Below, piece by piece: positions 43,610-52,147 of a DNA stretch of 53,410 bases. Below the pieces are notes generated by a model. It was given only the letters and a program-made list of their open reading frames with translations. It was not told where the DNA came from and did not search any database. Source of the stretch: Clostridiales bacterium (lineage in GTDB: Bacteria; Bacillota; Clostridia; Oscillospirales; Oscillospiraceae). How positions within the stretch are numbered: position 1 is the stretch's first letter; each line of letters starts with the position of its first letter. Position numbers and translations under genes: made by a program. The stretch covers positions 1-53,410 of the forward strand of contig JAAYBH010000212.1 in the NCBI GenBank assembly GCA_012718935.1, read 5' to 3'.

Positions 43610-45670
43610 TTATTCCGCTTCGTTCAAGGCCTTCGCCTCTTCGATGATCTTTGCCTGAACGACGGCAGGAGCTTCCTCATAACGCTCAAAGCGAATTGTA
43701 AAGGAGCCTCTGCCCTGTGTCATTGAGCGAAGGTCGATGGCATAGCTCGACATCTCGCCCATCGGCACTTCCGCTTCGATAACCTGCATGCCGTCCGCAT
43801 CCAGACTCATCCCCATCGGGCTGCCGCGGCGCTTCGACAAATCTGACATGATGTCACCGGTATATGTGTCCGGAATGGATACGGTCAAATAGCCTATCGG
43901 CTCCAGGATAACAGGATTGGCCTGCGGGATGCCGTCTTTATATGCCAGCTGCGCAGCTGTTTTGAATGCCATTTCCGACGAATCGACGGGGTGATACGAA
44001 CCGTCCACAAGCGTCGCCTTCAGAAAAACCATAGGGTAACCGGCCAGAACACCCTTCTGGATACTGTCGCGAAGACCCTTTTCAACGGCGGGGAAAAAGT
44101 TTTTCGGAACGCTGCCGCCGAAAACATTCTCAGCAAAAATGAGATCCTCTTCTTCACCGGGCTCAAAATCGATAACGACGTCGCCAAACTGGCCATGACC
44201 GCCGGACTGCTTTTTGTGGCGACCCCTGACCTGTACTTTTTTGCGGATCTTTTCGCGGTACGCAACGCGGGCCGGTGACAGTACGACCTCGACGCCGAAC
44301 TTGTCCTTCAATTTGGAACAGAGCACATCCAGCTGAATGTCTCCCGCACCTGACAGGACCATCTGCTTCGTCTCGGCGTTATTGAAGACGCTGAAGGTTT
44401 GATCCTCCTCACCGAGCCTTGCCAAACCGGAGGCGATCTTTTCCTCCTGACCCTTTGTCTTGGGCGCAATCGCCATGGAATAGCACGGTGGCGCAAATTC
44501 AATCCCCTGTGCGGTAACGGGCTTTTTGGGATCAGCCAGCGTGTCGGCCGTCTTTGTGTCGGATAGCTTGGAAACAGCGCCGATATCGCCGCAGATAACT
44601 TCCTTTATCTCAACGCTCTTTTTCCCCTGCATCTTAAAAATATGGCCGATCTTTTCCTGTGACCCGGTTCTCGAATTGATAAGAGACATATCTGCTGCAA
44701 CCTTGCCGGACAGGACTTTGAAATAGCTGAACTTGCCATACTGGTCGGAGACCGTCTTATACACAATGGCTACCGTCGATCCGTTCGGATCGGCTGCGAT
44801 GACAGTGTCCTCTGAGCTGATTTCCTTTCGGCCGTCAAGGGGCGACGGGAACAGGTTGATAACGGCGTCCAGAAGCGGCAGCGTTCCGAGTCCGGTGAGC
44901 GCGCAGCCACAGAAAACGGGATACAGCGTCCGATCCTTCACACCGACCTTTAAGCCTGTAATGACTTCATCAACAGTAAACTGTTCTCCGGAGAAATACT
45001 TCTCCATGAGCTCCTCGCTCGTTTCAGCGACGCTTTCATTGACTGCCGTATAAAGTGTTTCAAGCTCGGATTTCATACTGTCGGGAATCGGAATCTCTTT
45101 TGTTTTTCCGCCCTCAACCGTAAAAGCTTTCCTGTTGATCAGATCAATCAGGCCTTCAACCTTTCCTGCGGCATTTTTAATCGGCGCAATCATCGGACAG
45201 ACAGATGTGCCGTATTTATCGCGAAGCGCGCTGTAAACGGCCTCGTAGTTGCCGTTTTCCTCATCAATTTTCGAAACGTAGATAGCACGCGGGAGCTTCT
45301 GCTTCTCGAGATATTTCCAGGCCTTTTCAAGGCCGACGGTAATACCGTCCTTCGCGCCGCAGACAATGATCCCGGCATCGGCGACACGGAGTGCCTCAGC
45401 AACCTCACCCGCGAAATCAAAAAAACCCGGCGTGTCAAGAATATTAATCTTGCAGTCTCTGTATTCAGAATACATCGTCGCCAGTGATATCGAAATCTGG
45501 CGTTTGATCTCCTCTGCCTCAGAATCTCCGACGGTATTACCGTCAACAATCCTGCCGAGCCTGTCCGTCTGGCCTGTTAAAAACAGCATGCTCTCGGCAA
45601 GACTTGTTTTTCCATTGCTCCCATGTCCCAGAAGAGCAATATTCCGGATTTTATCAGTGGCATAGGTCAT
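43610..45670 (-). CDS. Elongation factor G paralogue (EF-G2 type)
   Basis: A 686-residue translational GTPase. G1 is GHGSNGKTS (15-23), G3 DTPGF (79-83) and G4 SKID (133-136) where canonical EF-G has NKxD. Domains II-V follow, with a domain IV starting RVAYREKIRKK and containing GGHGQFGD, and domain V with a C-terminal SYAIDLRSMTQGRG. It is not next to rpsL/rpsG or tuf, so it is a second copy and not main fusA. A promoter lies at 45708-45736. The role is probably ribosome recycling or stress translation, unproven. Confidence 0.93.
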   Translation of the reverse strand: MTYATDKIRNIALLGHGSNGKTSLAESMLFLTGQTDRLGRIVDGNTVGDSEAEEIKRQISISLATMYSEYRDCKINILDTPGFFDFAGEVAEALRVADAGIIVCGAKDGITVGLEKAWKYLEKQKLPRAIYVSKIDEENGNYEAVYSALRDKYGTSVCPMIAPIKNAAGKVEGLIDLINRKAFTVEGGKTKEIPIPDSMKSELETLYTAVNESVAETSEELMEKYFSGEQFTVDEVITGLKVGVKDRTLYPVFCGCALTGLGTLPLLDAVINLFPSPLDGRKEISSEDTVIAADPNGSTVAIVYKTVSDQYGKFSYFKVLSGKVAADMSLINSRTGSQEKIGHIFKMQGKKSVEIKEVICGDIGAVSKLSDTKTADTLADPKKPVTAQGIEFAPPCYSMAIAPKTKGQEEKIASGLARLGEEDQTFSVFNNAETKQMVLSGAGDIQLDVLCSKLKDKFGVEVVLSPARVAYREKIRKKVQVRGRHKKQSGGHGQFGDVVIDFEPGEEEDLIFAENVFGGSVPKNFFPAVEKGLRDSIQKGVLAGYPMVFLKATLVDGSYHPVDSSEMAFKTAAQLAYKDGIPQANPVILEPIGYLTVSIPDTYTGDIMSDLSKRRGSPMGMSLDADGMQVIEAEVPMGEMSSYAIDLRSMTQGRGSFTIRFERYEEAPAVVQAKIIEEAKALNEAE

Positions 45671-45707
45671 ATATGTTTTTACACTCCTTAATAGTCTTAT
45701 GACGGAA

Positions 45708-45736
45708 ATTATACACTAATGGAAACTAAAATACAA
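45708..45736 (-). promoter_or_regulatory. Promoter of the EF-G paralogue
   Basis: On the minus strand TTGTAT (45731-45736), 17-base spacer and a perfect TATAAT (45708-45713). Confidence 0.7.
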
Positions 45737-45791
45737 TCAATTTTGTACACTTTGTCAGCCGTCCGGCTTGCCGCGCTTTGCTTGCCGCATC

Positions 45792-48110
45792 TTACTGCCT
45801 GTATCTGGCAAAACCGCAAATAATCAATGTCACAACAAGCATCGAAAGCATATAGAGAAGAAGATTGCCGGCGCGCGCGGCAGAAAATGACCCAGCCCAG
45901 CTGATTATAAACATAATAAGCATACCGGCGCAGGCCGACAGGATGGAGAAGACAGTCGCAACGAGTGCTGTTGTCCGCAGGCGTCTTCCGCCTGTGATTG
46001 ACTCAACATACGGGCCCATGCCTTCACGAATGAGAATAGCCGAAACACGCTTGGCCTCCTGCTTGGCGTTATCGGAAAGCTCATATGTATTCTGAATCGG
46101 GATATTCTCCACATCCTTGACGGGAACTTTGAATTTCTGTTCCAGCATCACAGGTGTAATGTTGAAATCCCTGACGGCAAAAAACAGCTTGACACGATAA
46201 CGCAGTACGGATATCAACGCATTTTGCACCGACTTTATCGGCACATAATTGATGGCAAAAACAGCAATCAGCCTTTTGTTGACGGCAGTAAATATGGCGT
46301 TTTTCATATTAAGGCTGGTCGGTATTCTGATCCCCATCAGATTCATGAATGCCGCCGAGCCTGTGATGACGCGCTCCCCCTTGATAATGCCGCCGATCCC
46401 GCCTTCATAGCATGCGAATTCTTCAACTCGAATCAAGTTCAGCGCCTGCTTGCCGAGCTGCTCTGAAAACAGCTTGGCAAGGCCAGAATTTGATGCGATG
46501 ATCAAGCTTCCCGTGTACCGAAGGGCTTTTTCAGGCTGTACCTCCTCAAATATTTTAATGCCTGCTATTGAGACGGTACCCGGAGGAAAGATATCCTCAT
46601 CGGTGATGCTCACGCCGTCCGTATGATACAGGTCATCCGCACCACCCCAGCCAGCGATTGCGGCGCCCGACTGCCGCGCCCTTCTGGACACGGCGCTGAA
46701 GGGTACGGAGTAGGCAAATACTGCCGTGAACGGCGCTGCCGCCGACATGATGGCCGCGAAATAATGCCAAAAGTAATGTGCGCGGCCATGGCCGACAGAC
46801 GCGTAAAAGGCAAGGACCGCCGAGATGACGATCAGAACGGGTGTCGCATACTTATAAGTAATTTCACTGATATCGGCCTGAACCAGATTATTATAAAAGC
46901 CCTCTGTGCGGCCGGTAACTTTTTTTATGATCGTACTGTCCAGCGCGCCGCACATTTCGGCAATAACGCCGGACGGCATCGTTGTGGCCTGCGCAGTTTT
47001 CATAGTTTCCGTCAGCGCTCTGTAATAAACCTTTTCCGCCCAAAGCGTAAAGGTCAGAGAAAAAGCCGATATGACGCAGTACGGCATTCCAACCGCCGTG
47101 TCTTGATTGTAAATGCTGAATGCTGCCGCCGTGATCGTCGCAAGGCAGGAAAAGAGGTTGAGCGTCTCAATGTTGGGCCCGCGTCTGATTATACTCGTAA
47201 AGCCGTCCGATAGCTTGTCAATGCTCAGCATCATAACGACAAACAAGAAAATCAGCAGAATACCGGCAGACAATATCTTATTCTGTCCCATCCCAAAGGG
47301 CAGCTGGGCGCCGGATTCAAAAACAAGCGTCAGAACCGCCATAACAACGGTCAGGATGAGGCTTGCGAAGCTTCTGACTGAATAAGAGTTGCAGCGCTCG
47401 GCGAATCTTTTCGTCGCTTCGCGGTAATCCGGTTCTTCGTAAAATTCCTCTTCTGCAACGGGTACGGATGACTCTGTGATCACCTCATCGTTGTAAATCG
47501 CTTCGTCGTCAGTTTTCGCATTTCTGCTGAATATGCCGAATATCTTTCGAAGTGATTTATTACTGTCCTCTTCAAGCCGGGTTTGTTTTTCGATGGCTGC
47601 GCTTACTTCCCTACCGATATCGTTAAGGTATCCATTGCTTTCGGTATCGGCCTTTTCACGGTATCTTTGAAACCTGATGACCTCCTGGTCCATCCCCACG
47701 GACACTTCGGCTTCTCTTATGGCGGTTTTGTCTTCTTCTGCGCGAAACAATTTGTCTTGTTCGTCTGATATCTCATCCTCACCGGGCAGAACGGCTGTTT
47801 TTCCGCTCGCGCCGTTATTTTTGGGCATCGCGCCGGACGACGCCTGTGTCCCGGCTGTCTGACCTCCTGCAACCTCCATGACGATCCTGTCTGTTTTTTC
47901 CTGCAGGACGGAAGGCGGTGTTCTCTTATCACCGGCAATATATGCTGTTCCCTTATACTCTGCCAGAATAGATTCAAGAGAGTAGCCGTCCGGTATTGAG
48001 ACGCCGTCGCCTTCATTTTCGCTGAGCAAACGGGTTTTCATTCCTTCTTCAGATGGCGGCGCGCTGACAAATAAATCGCTTGTTTCCGTATATTGCTGAT
48101 CGCGTGCCAA
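45792..48110 (-). CDS. P-type ATPase-like membrane protein without catalytic residues
   Basis: No named family recognised by name, but the layout is that of a P1B ATPase. About 240 acidic, probably disordered residues precede TM helices near 248-268, 281-301, 318-338, 343-362, 424-443, 449-472, 716-742 and 750-771, spaced 4+2+2. A small A-domain-like loop lies at 363-423 and a P/N-like loop at 473-713, where KGERVITGSAAFMNLMGI resembles the N-domain. The DKTGT, TGE, TGD and GDGxND motifs are absent. The start may be TTG 48108-48110 (GGGGG eight bases away) or GTG 48119. Residue numbers count from the GTG. Probably a pseudo-enzyme. Confidence 0.75.
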   Translation of the reverse strand: MARDQQYTETSDLFVSAPPSEEGMKTRLLSENEGDGVSIPDGYSLESILAEYKGTAYIAGDKRTPPSVLQEKTDRIVMEVAGGQTAGTQASSGAMPKNNGASGKTAVLPGEDEISDEQDKLFRAEEDKTAIREAEVSVGMDQEVIRFQRYREKADTESNGYLNDIGREVSAAIEKQTRLEEDSNKSLRKIFGIFSRNAKTDDEAIYNDEVITESSVPVAEEEFYEEPDYREATKRFAERCNSYSVRSFASLILTVVMAVLTLVFESGAQLPFGMGQNKILSAGILLIFLFVVMMLSIDKLSDGFTSIIRRGPNIETLNLFSCLATITAAAFSIYNQDTAVGMPYCVISAFSLTFTLWAEKVYYRALTETMKTAQATTMPSGVIAEMCGALDSTIIKKVTGRTEGFYNNLVQADISEITYKYATPVLIVISAVLAFYASVGHGRAHYFWHYFAAIMSAAAPFTAVFAYSVPFSAVSRRARQSGAAIAGWGGADDLYHTDGVSITDEDIFPPGTVSIAGIKIFEEVQPEKALRYTGSLIIASNSGLAKLFSEQLGKQALNLIRVEEFACYEGGIGGIIKGERVITGSAAFMNLMGIRIPTSLNMKNAIFTAVNKRLIAVFAINYVPIKSVQNALISVLRYRVKLFFAVRDFNITPVMLEQKFKVPVKDVENIPIQNTYELSDNAKQEAKRVSAILIREGMGPYVESITGGRRLRTTALVATVFSILSACAGMLIMFIISWAGSFSAARAGNLLLYMLSMLVVTLIICGFARYRQ

Positions 48111-48132
48111 AGACGTCACCCCCTACATATAT

Positions 48133-48972
48133 CTATTTTCCGGACATGCTTCTCTGTCTCAGCGCTTCATACATAATAACAGAAGCTGAAACAGAAGCGT
48201 TAAGCGATGATATTTTGCCGACCATTGGAATACGAACTCTGAAATCACAGTTTTCGAGTATAAGCCGGCTGAGCCCCGCGCCTTCCGAACCGATGACCAA
48301 GGCGGCAGGTCCGGTCAGGTCTGTCTGCCAGATGTGGCTCTCGCCGTCGGCATCGGCTCCGTAAACCCACACGCCGGCTTTCTTCAGTTCGCCAAGGGCT
48401 GCTGTTAAATTTGATACTCTTGCAACGGCAAGGTATTCCACGGCTCCCGCCGATGTTTTTGAGACCACCGCCGTCATTCCGGCGCTTCTTCTCTTTGGGA
48501 TGATAATCCCATGCGCCCCCGTACACTCTGCCGTTCTGATGATCGCACCAAGATTATGCGGATCTGATATCTCATCACAAACGATGATGAGGGGCTGTTC
48601 GTTCCTGTCTTTTGCTGTCTGAAGGATATCCTCAATGCTCACATACGCTTTTACGGAGGCCAGCGCAATAACACCCTGGTGATTCTTCGTGACGCTCATC
48701 GCGTCAAGCTTTCTCCTGTCTGCCTCCACGACGACGGTCCCCGCCTGACGGGCTTTTGACGCAATATGTCCGAGAGATGCGTCCGTCTCACCCTTGGCGA
48801 TATAAATTTTATCAATCGGCCTTCCGGCTCGAAGCGCTTCAATAACAGCGTTCCTGCCTTCGACAATGCCTTCCGACCTGTCTGCGTCAGCCTCCGAGGA
48901 TTCCTCCCGGCTGCGGTATGGATCCATATGGCGCGGAACCGGCTTCCTTTTTCTGAATGTGCCGTCGTCCAT
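48133..48972 (-). CDS. rlmB: 23S rRNA 2'-O-methyltransferase RlmB (SpoU family)
   Basis: A 279-residue trefoil-knot methyltransferase modifying G2251-type position in 23S rRNA. An N-terminal SpoU substrate-binding domain (IVEGRNAVIEALRAG) is followed by the knot with DPHNLGAIIRTAECTG, VIGSEGAGLSRL and LNASVSASVIMYEA. An extra charged N-terminal segment of about 35 residues is present. It starts 18 bases after metK ends. Confidence 0.95.
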   Translation of the reverse strand: MDDGTFRKRKPVPRHMDPYRSREESSEADADRSEGIVEGRNAVIEALRAGRPIDKIYIAKGETDASLGHIASKARQAGTVVVEADRRKLDAMSVTKNHQGVIALASVKAYVSIEDILQTAKDRNEQPLIIVCDEISDPHNLGAIIRTAECTGAHGIIIPKRRSAGMTAVVSKTSAGAVEYLAVARVSNLTAALGELKKAGVWVYGADADGESHIWQTDLTGPAALVIGSEGAGLSRLILENCDFRVRIPMVGKISSLNASVSASVIMYEALRQRSMSGK

Positions 48973-48990
48973 TTATGTTTACCCCGTTTA

Positions 48991-50151
48991 TTATAACAGT
49001 TCCTTTATCTTATCGACCATATCGAGCCGTTCCCACGGAAGGTCGAGATCGTTACGGCCAAAATGACCGTAAGCCGCCACCTGGCGGTAGATGGGATTTC
49101 GAAGTCCAAGGTAGGATATGATTCTGCTGGGCTTGAAATCAAAAAGACGACCGATAACATCTTCAATTTTCTCGTCGGAAATCACTCCCGTTCTCCGGGT
49201 ATCCACCAGGATCGAGACGGGCTGCGCAACTCCGATGGCATATGCGATTTCTATCTGGCATGCCTTTGCCAGCCCTGCCGCGACAATATTCTTTGCCGCA
49301 TACCTGGCCATGTATGCGGCGCTGCGGTCGACCTTCGTCGGATCCTTGCCTGAAAAAGCGCCGCCGCCGTGGCTTGCATACCCTCCGTAGGTGTCCACAA
49401 TAATCTTGCGCCCGGTCAGACCGGAATCTCCTACGGGTCCGCCGGTCACAAACCTGCCGGTGGGATTGACGAAGACCTTCGTATTTTTTGTAATCAGATT
49501 CGAAGGGATCACGCGCTTGACAACACATTCCAGAATGCTCTCGCGCAGGTTTTCCGTGCTTATATCGGGATTGTGCTGGGCTGAGACAACGACGGCCGGG
49601 CAGCTGATGATTTTTCCGCTGCCGTCATACTCCACCGTAACCTGGGTTTTCCCGTCAGGCCTTAAAAAACCGAGCTCACCGCTTTTCCTGACCTCTGTAA
49701 GCTTGCGCGCCAGAGCGTGCGCCATTGAAATCGGAGCGGGCATATATTCCTCGGTTTCATCGCAGGCAAAACCGAACATCATGCCCTGATCACCCGCCCC
49801 CTCCTCGCTGGAGTCGTCATAAGCGTTATTGACGCCCATAGCGATATCGGGGCTTTGCTCCTTGATTGATGTCAAAATCGCACAGCCGTTATAATCAAAC
49901 CCGAGCTCCGGGTTAACATATCCGATCTGCCTGATTGTCTCCCTGGCGATACCGGGGATATCGACGTAGGTGTTCGTTGTTATTTCGCCCATGATCACTG
50001 CCATACCCGTCGATACAACCGTTTCGCAGGCAACGCGCGCATGGCTGTCTCCGGCCAGTATGCCGTCCAGGACGGCGTCTGAAATCTGATCGCAAATTTT
50101 GTCGGGATGGCCTTCGGTCACCGATTCTGAAGTAAATATTCTGTTCGACAT
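48991..50151 (-). CDS. metK: S-adenosylmethionine synthetase
   Basis: A 386-residue enzyme making SAM from methionine and ATP, which feeds the methyltransferases here (RlmB, RsmB). [21 protein letters not shown] and [16 protein letters not shown] are intact. The ATG at 50149-50151 follows AAGGAGG. No SAM riboswitch could be recognised in the 160-base leader; a weak promoter with TATAGT at 50191-50196 is possible. Confidence 0.97.
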   Translation of the reverse strand: MSNRIFTSESVTEGHPDKICDQISDAVLDGILAGDSHARVACETVVSTGMAVIMGEITTNTYVDIPGIARETIRQIGYVNPELGFDYNGCAILTSIKEQSPDIAMGVNNAYDDSSEEGAGDQGMMFGFACDETEEYMPAPISMAHALARKLTEVRKSGELGFLRPDGKTQVTVEYDGSGKIISCPAVVVSAQHNPDISTENLRESILECVVKRVIPSNLITKNTKVFVNPTGRFVTGGPVGDSGLTGRKIIVDTYGGYASHGGGAFSGKDPTKVDRSAAYMARYAAKNIVAAGLAKACQIEIAYAIGVAQPVSILVDTRRTGVISDEKIEDVIGRLFDFKPSRIISYLGLRNPIYRQVAAYGHFGRNDLDLPWERLDMVDKIKELL

Positions 50152-50319
50152 TAATAACAACCTCCTTGGGCTTTCTGTATATACCAAACAACTATAACAC
50201 ATATTAATGATAACTTAAAGAACAAATTCTTCAGATATTCATGCATAAATGACATGCCGGGGAGCCACGCTACCGTGCGATTATTAAGTATAAACCCAAA
50301 GGAATATTTTTCATGCACT

Positions 50320-50328
50320 GGTATAATT
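50320..50328 (+). promoter_or_regulatory. Extended -10 promoter of the SLH protein gene
   Basis: TGGTATAAT, an extended -10 element (TGn plus TATAAT), about 75 bases upstream of the start codon. No convincing -35 is present, as is allowed for extended -10 promoters. Confidence 0.5.
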
Positions 50329-50402
50329 CCCATTTTATAGTAAATCATAATATCGAATCCAAATATTGGACATGGATATTTGATTTGATGGAGGTTTTCT
50401 TA

Positions 50403-51404
50403 ATGAAAATGAGAAACAGCAAATCGCTCCGTACCGCGCTGTCCCTGGTACTGCTGCTCATGGCTCTCGGCTTTTTGTGGGCAGGCGTACCGGCTCTCGC
50501 AGCGGACGATATGACTGAAATCACCGTGCAGAACATGAATCCCATCGCCAAGGACCTGGAGTATGCGACTTTCAGAAACATATCGATACACGGACAGTTT
50601 TCGGCAATAGACCCGGATGGGGACGCCGTCACCTTCGAAGTATCCGGCGTACCGAAGAAGGGCACCGTAAAGGCTGAAAAGGACGGCAGCTTCATCTACA
50701 CTCCCGGAGACAACAAAAAAGGCCGTGACACCTTCTCTTATCACGCGATCGACGCAAACGGCAATATTTCAAACAAGGCGACAGTTACTATATCAATCAA
50801 CAAGCAGTCCACAAAAATCACGTATGCCGATATGGCGGACAGCAGTGCCCATTATGCCGCTCTTGTCTTGGCCGAAAAGGGCATCCTAATCGGTGAGAAA
50901 CTGGGGAACGACTTTTTCTTCCACCCGGACAGCCTTGTGACAAGGGGTGAATTTCTGGCCCTTTGCCTGGGGCTCAGCGATGCCGAAATGCTCAAAGGCA
51001 TCACAAGGACCGGCTTTGCTGACGATGGCAGTATTCCGGCATGGGCGAAACCGTATGTCTCCACTGGACTCATGACAGGCATCATCACCGGTTATAGAAA
51101 TGATAGCGGTCAGCTTGTTTTCTCGCCTCAGAAACCGATTACTTTCAGCGAGGCTGCCGTCCTCATGAATAACATGCTTGAAATCACCGATGTTGCCGCT
51201 GTCGCAGCGATGGAACAGACGACCTGCCCTGTCTGGTCATATCAGGCGGAAGCAAATCTTGAAGCGTGCAATATCATGCCGTCTATGGGCGCCTATTGCG
51301 GAATGAACGTCACCCGAGCCGAAGCTGCCGAAATGCTCGTTGCGGCTATGGACGTCATGAAGCACCGGGACGGCGGCAGTCTGCTCCTCAAATGGGCTAA
51401 CTGA
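50403..51404 (+). CDS. Exported cadherin-like and S-layer-homology protein
   Basis: A 333-residue secreted protein. The signal peptide (about 1-35; TALSLVLLLMALGFLWAGVPALA) is followed by a cadherin-like/tandem-95 beta domain (about 45-130; DPDGDAVTFEV, TYTP-like FIYTPGDN, DTFSYHAID). Two to three SLH repeats (about 135-330; FADDGSIPAWAKPYV, PITFSEAAVLMNNML, VTRAEAAEML) would bind the wall polymer. The ATG at 50403 has GGAGG about eight bases upstream. A strong terminator follows. Confidence 0.88.
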   Translation: MKMRNSKSLRTALSLVLLLMALGFLWAGVPALAADDMTEITVQNMNPIAKDLEYATFRNISIHGQFSAIDPDGDAVTFEVSGVPKKGTVKAEKDGSFIYTPGDNKKGRDTFSYHAIDANGNISNKATVTISINKQSTKITYADMADSSAHYAALVLAEKGILIGEKLGNDFFFHPDSLVTRGEFLALCLGLSDAEMLKGITRTGFADDGSIPAWAKPYVSTGLMTGIITGYRNDSGQLVFSPQKPITFSEAAVLMNNMLEITDVAAVAAMEQTTCPVWSYQAEANLEACNIMPSMGAYCGMNVTRAEAAEMLVAAMDVMKHRDGGSLLLKWAN

Positions 51405-51427
51405 CAGCGTCCGGTCTATATCAGTCA

Positions 51428-51462
51428 GCGGGGTGCGCATGCCTGTTGCGCGCCCCGCTTTT
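51428..51462 (+). terminator. Terminator of the SLH protein gene
   Basis: An 11-base GC-rich stem (GCGGGGTGCGC/GCGCGCCCCGC, one mismatch) with a nine-base loop, followed by four Ts, starting 24 bases after the stop. Confidence 0.85.
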
Positions 51463-51466
51463 GCTC

Positions 51467-51495
51467 TTTACACAGCAGCTTTAAAACTGTAAAAT
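51467..51495 (+). promoter_or_regulatory. Promoter of the HD-domain gene
   Basis: TTTACA (51467-51472), 17-base spacer and TAAAAT (51490-51495), 35 bases upstream of the start codon and just after a terminator. Confidence 0.65.
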
Positions 51496-51529
51496 ATTCC
51501 GCAGATACAGATAACGGAGGAGAACTGAA

Positions 51530-52117
51530 ATGCTATTTGATCTTTCCCGCCGCGAAGCCATGAATTTGTTGAAGAAATACAACAGGGAGCCGTTCCACAT
51601 CATGCACGCGCTAACCCTTGAAGGTGTTATGAGCTGGTATGCCGAACCCCTCGGTTATTCGGATGAAAAGGACTACTGGTCTCTTATCGGCCTACTGCAC
51701 GATATCGACTTTGAGCTGTACCCCGAACAGCACTGCCAAAAAGCGCCGGAGCTTCTGCGGGAAGCCGGCGTCTCCGAGGCTGCAATCCGCTCAATCTGCA
51801 GCCATGGCTACGGCATCTGCAGTGATGTTCAGCCGGAGCATGAGATGGAAAAGGTTCTTTTTGCCGCTGACGAGCTGACCGGCCTCATCTTCGCCGCCGT
51901 CAAGATGCGCCCTTCCCAGAGTGCCTCCGACCTGGAGGTTTCGAGCCTTAAGAAAAAATTCAAGGACAAGAAATTCGCCGCCGGCTGCTCCAGAGACATC
52001 ATCGAGCAAGGCGCCGGAATGCTCGGCTGGGACCTGGACAAGCTCTTCGATCTGACCATCCAGGCCATGCGCGCCTGCGAGGACGATGTGAAGCGGGAGA
52101 TGGAGCAGTACTCCTGA
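51530..52117 (+). CDS. HD-domain hydrolase
   Basis: A 195-residue cytoplasmic protein with the HD metal-binding pattern: His in HIMHALTLE, HD in LLHDIDFELYP, and later His/Asp residues (SHGYG, AADELTG). The family cleaves phosphoester bonds, often of nucleotides, but the substrate is unknown. The ATG at 51530 follows GGAGGAG. It is the first gene of a plus-strand unit with the next gene 30 bases away. Confidence 0.9.
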   Translation: MLFDLSRREAMNLLKKYNREPFHIMHALTLEGVMSWYAEPLGYSDEKDYWSLIGLLHDIDFELYPEQHCQKAPELLREAGVSEAAIRSICSHGYGICSDVQPEHEMEKVLFAADELTGLIFAAVKMRPSQSASDLEVSSLKKKFKDKKFAAGCSRDIIEQGAGMLGWDLDKLFDLTIQAMRACEDDVKREMEQYS

Positions 52118-52147
52118 GGCTCGAAAGAATGATCGGGAGAGATTTAT

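Noticed and set aside
50152-50312. Possible SAM riboswitch upstream of metK
   Set aside because: The leader is short and AT-rich, and I found no paired stems or conserved core of the SAM-I type.
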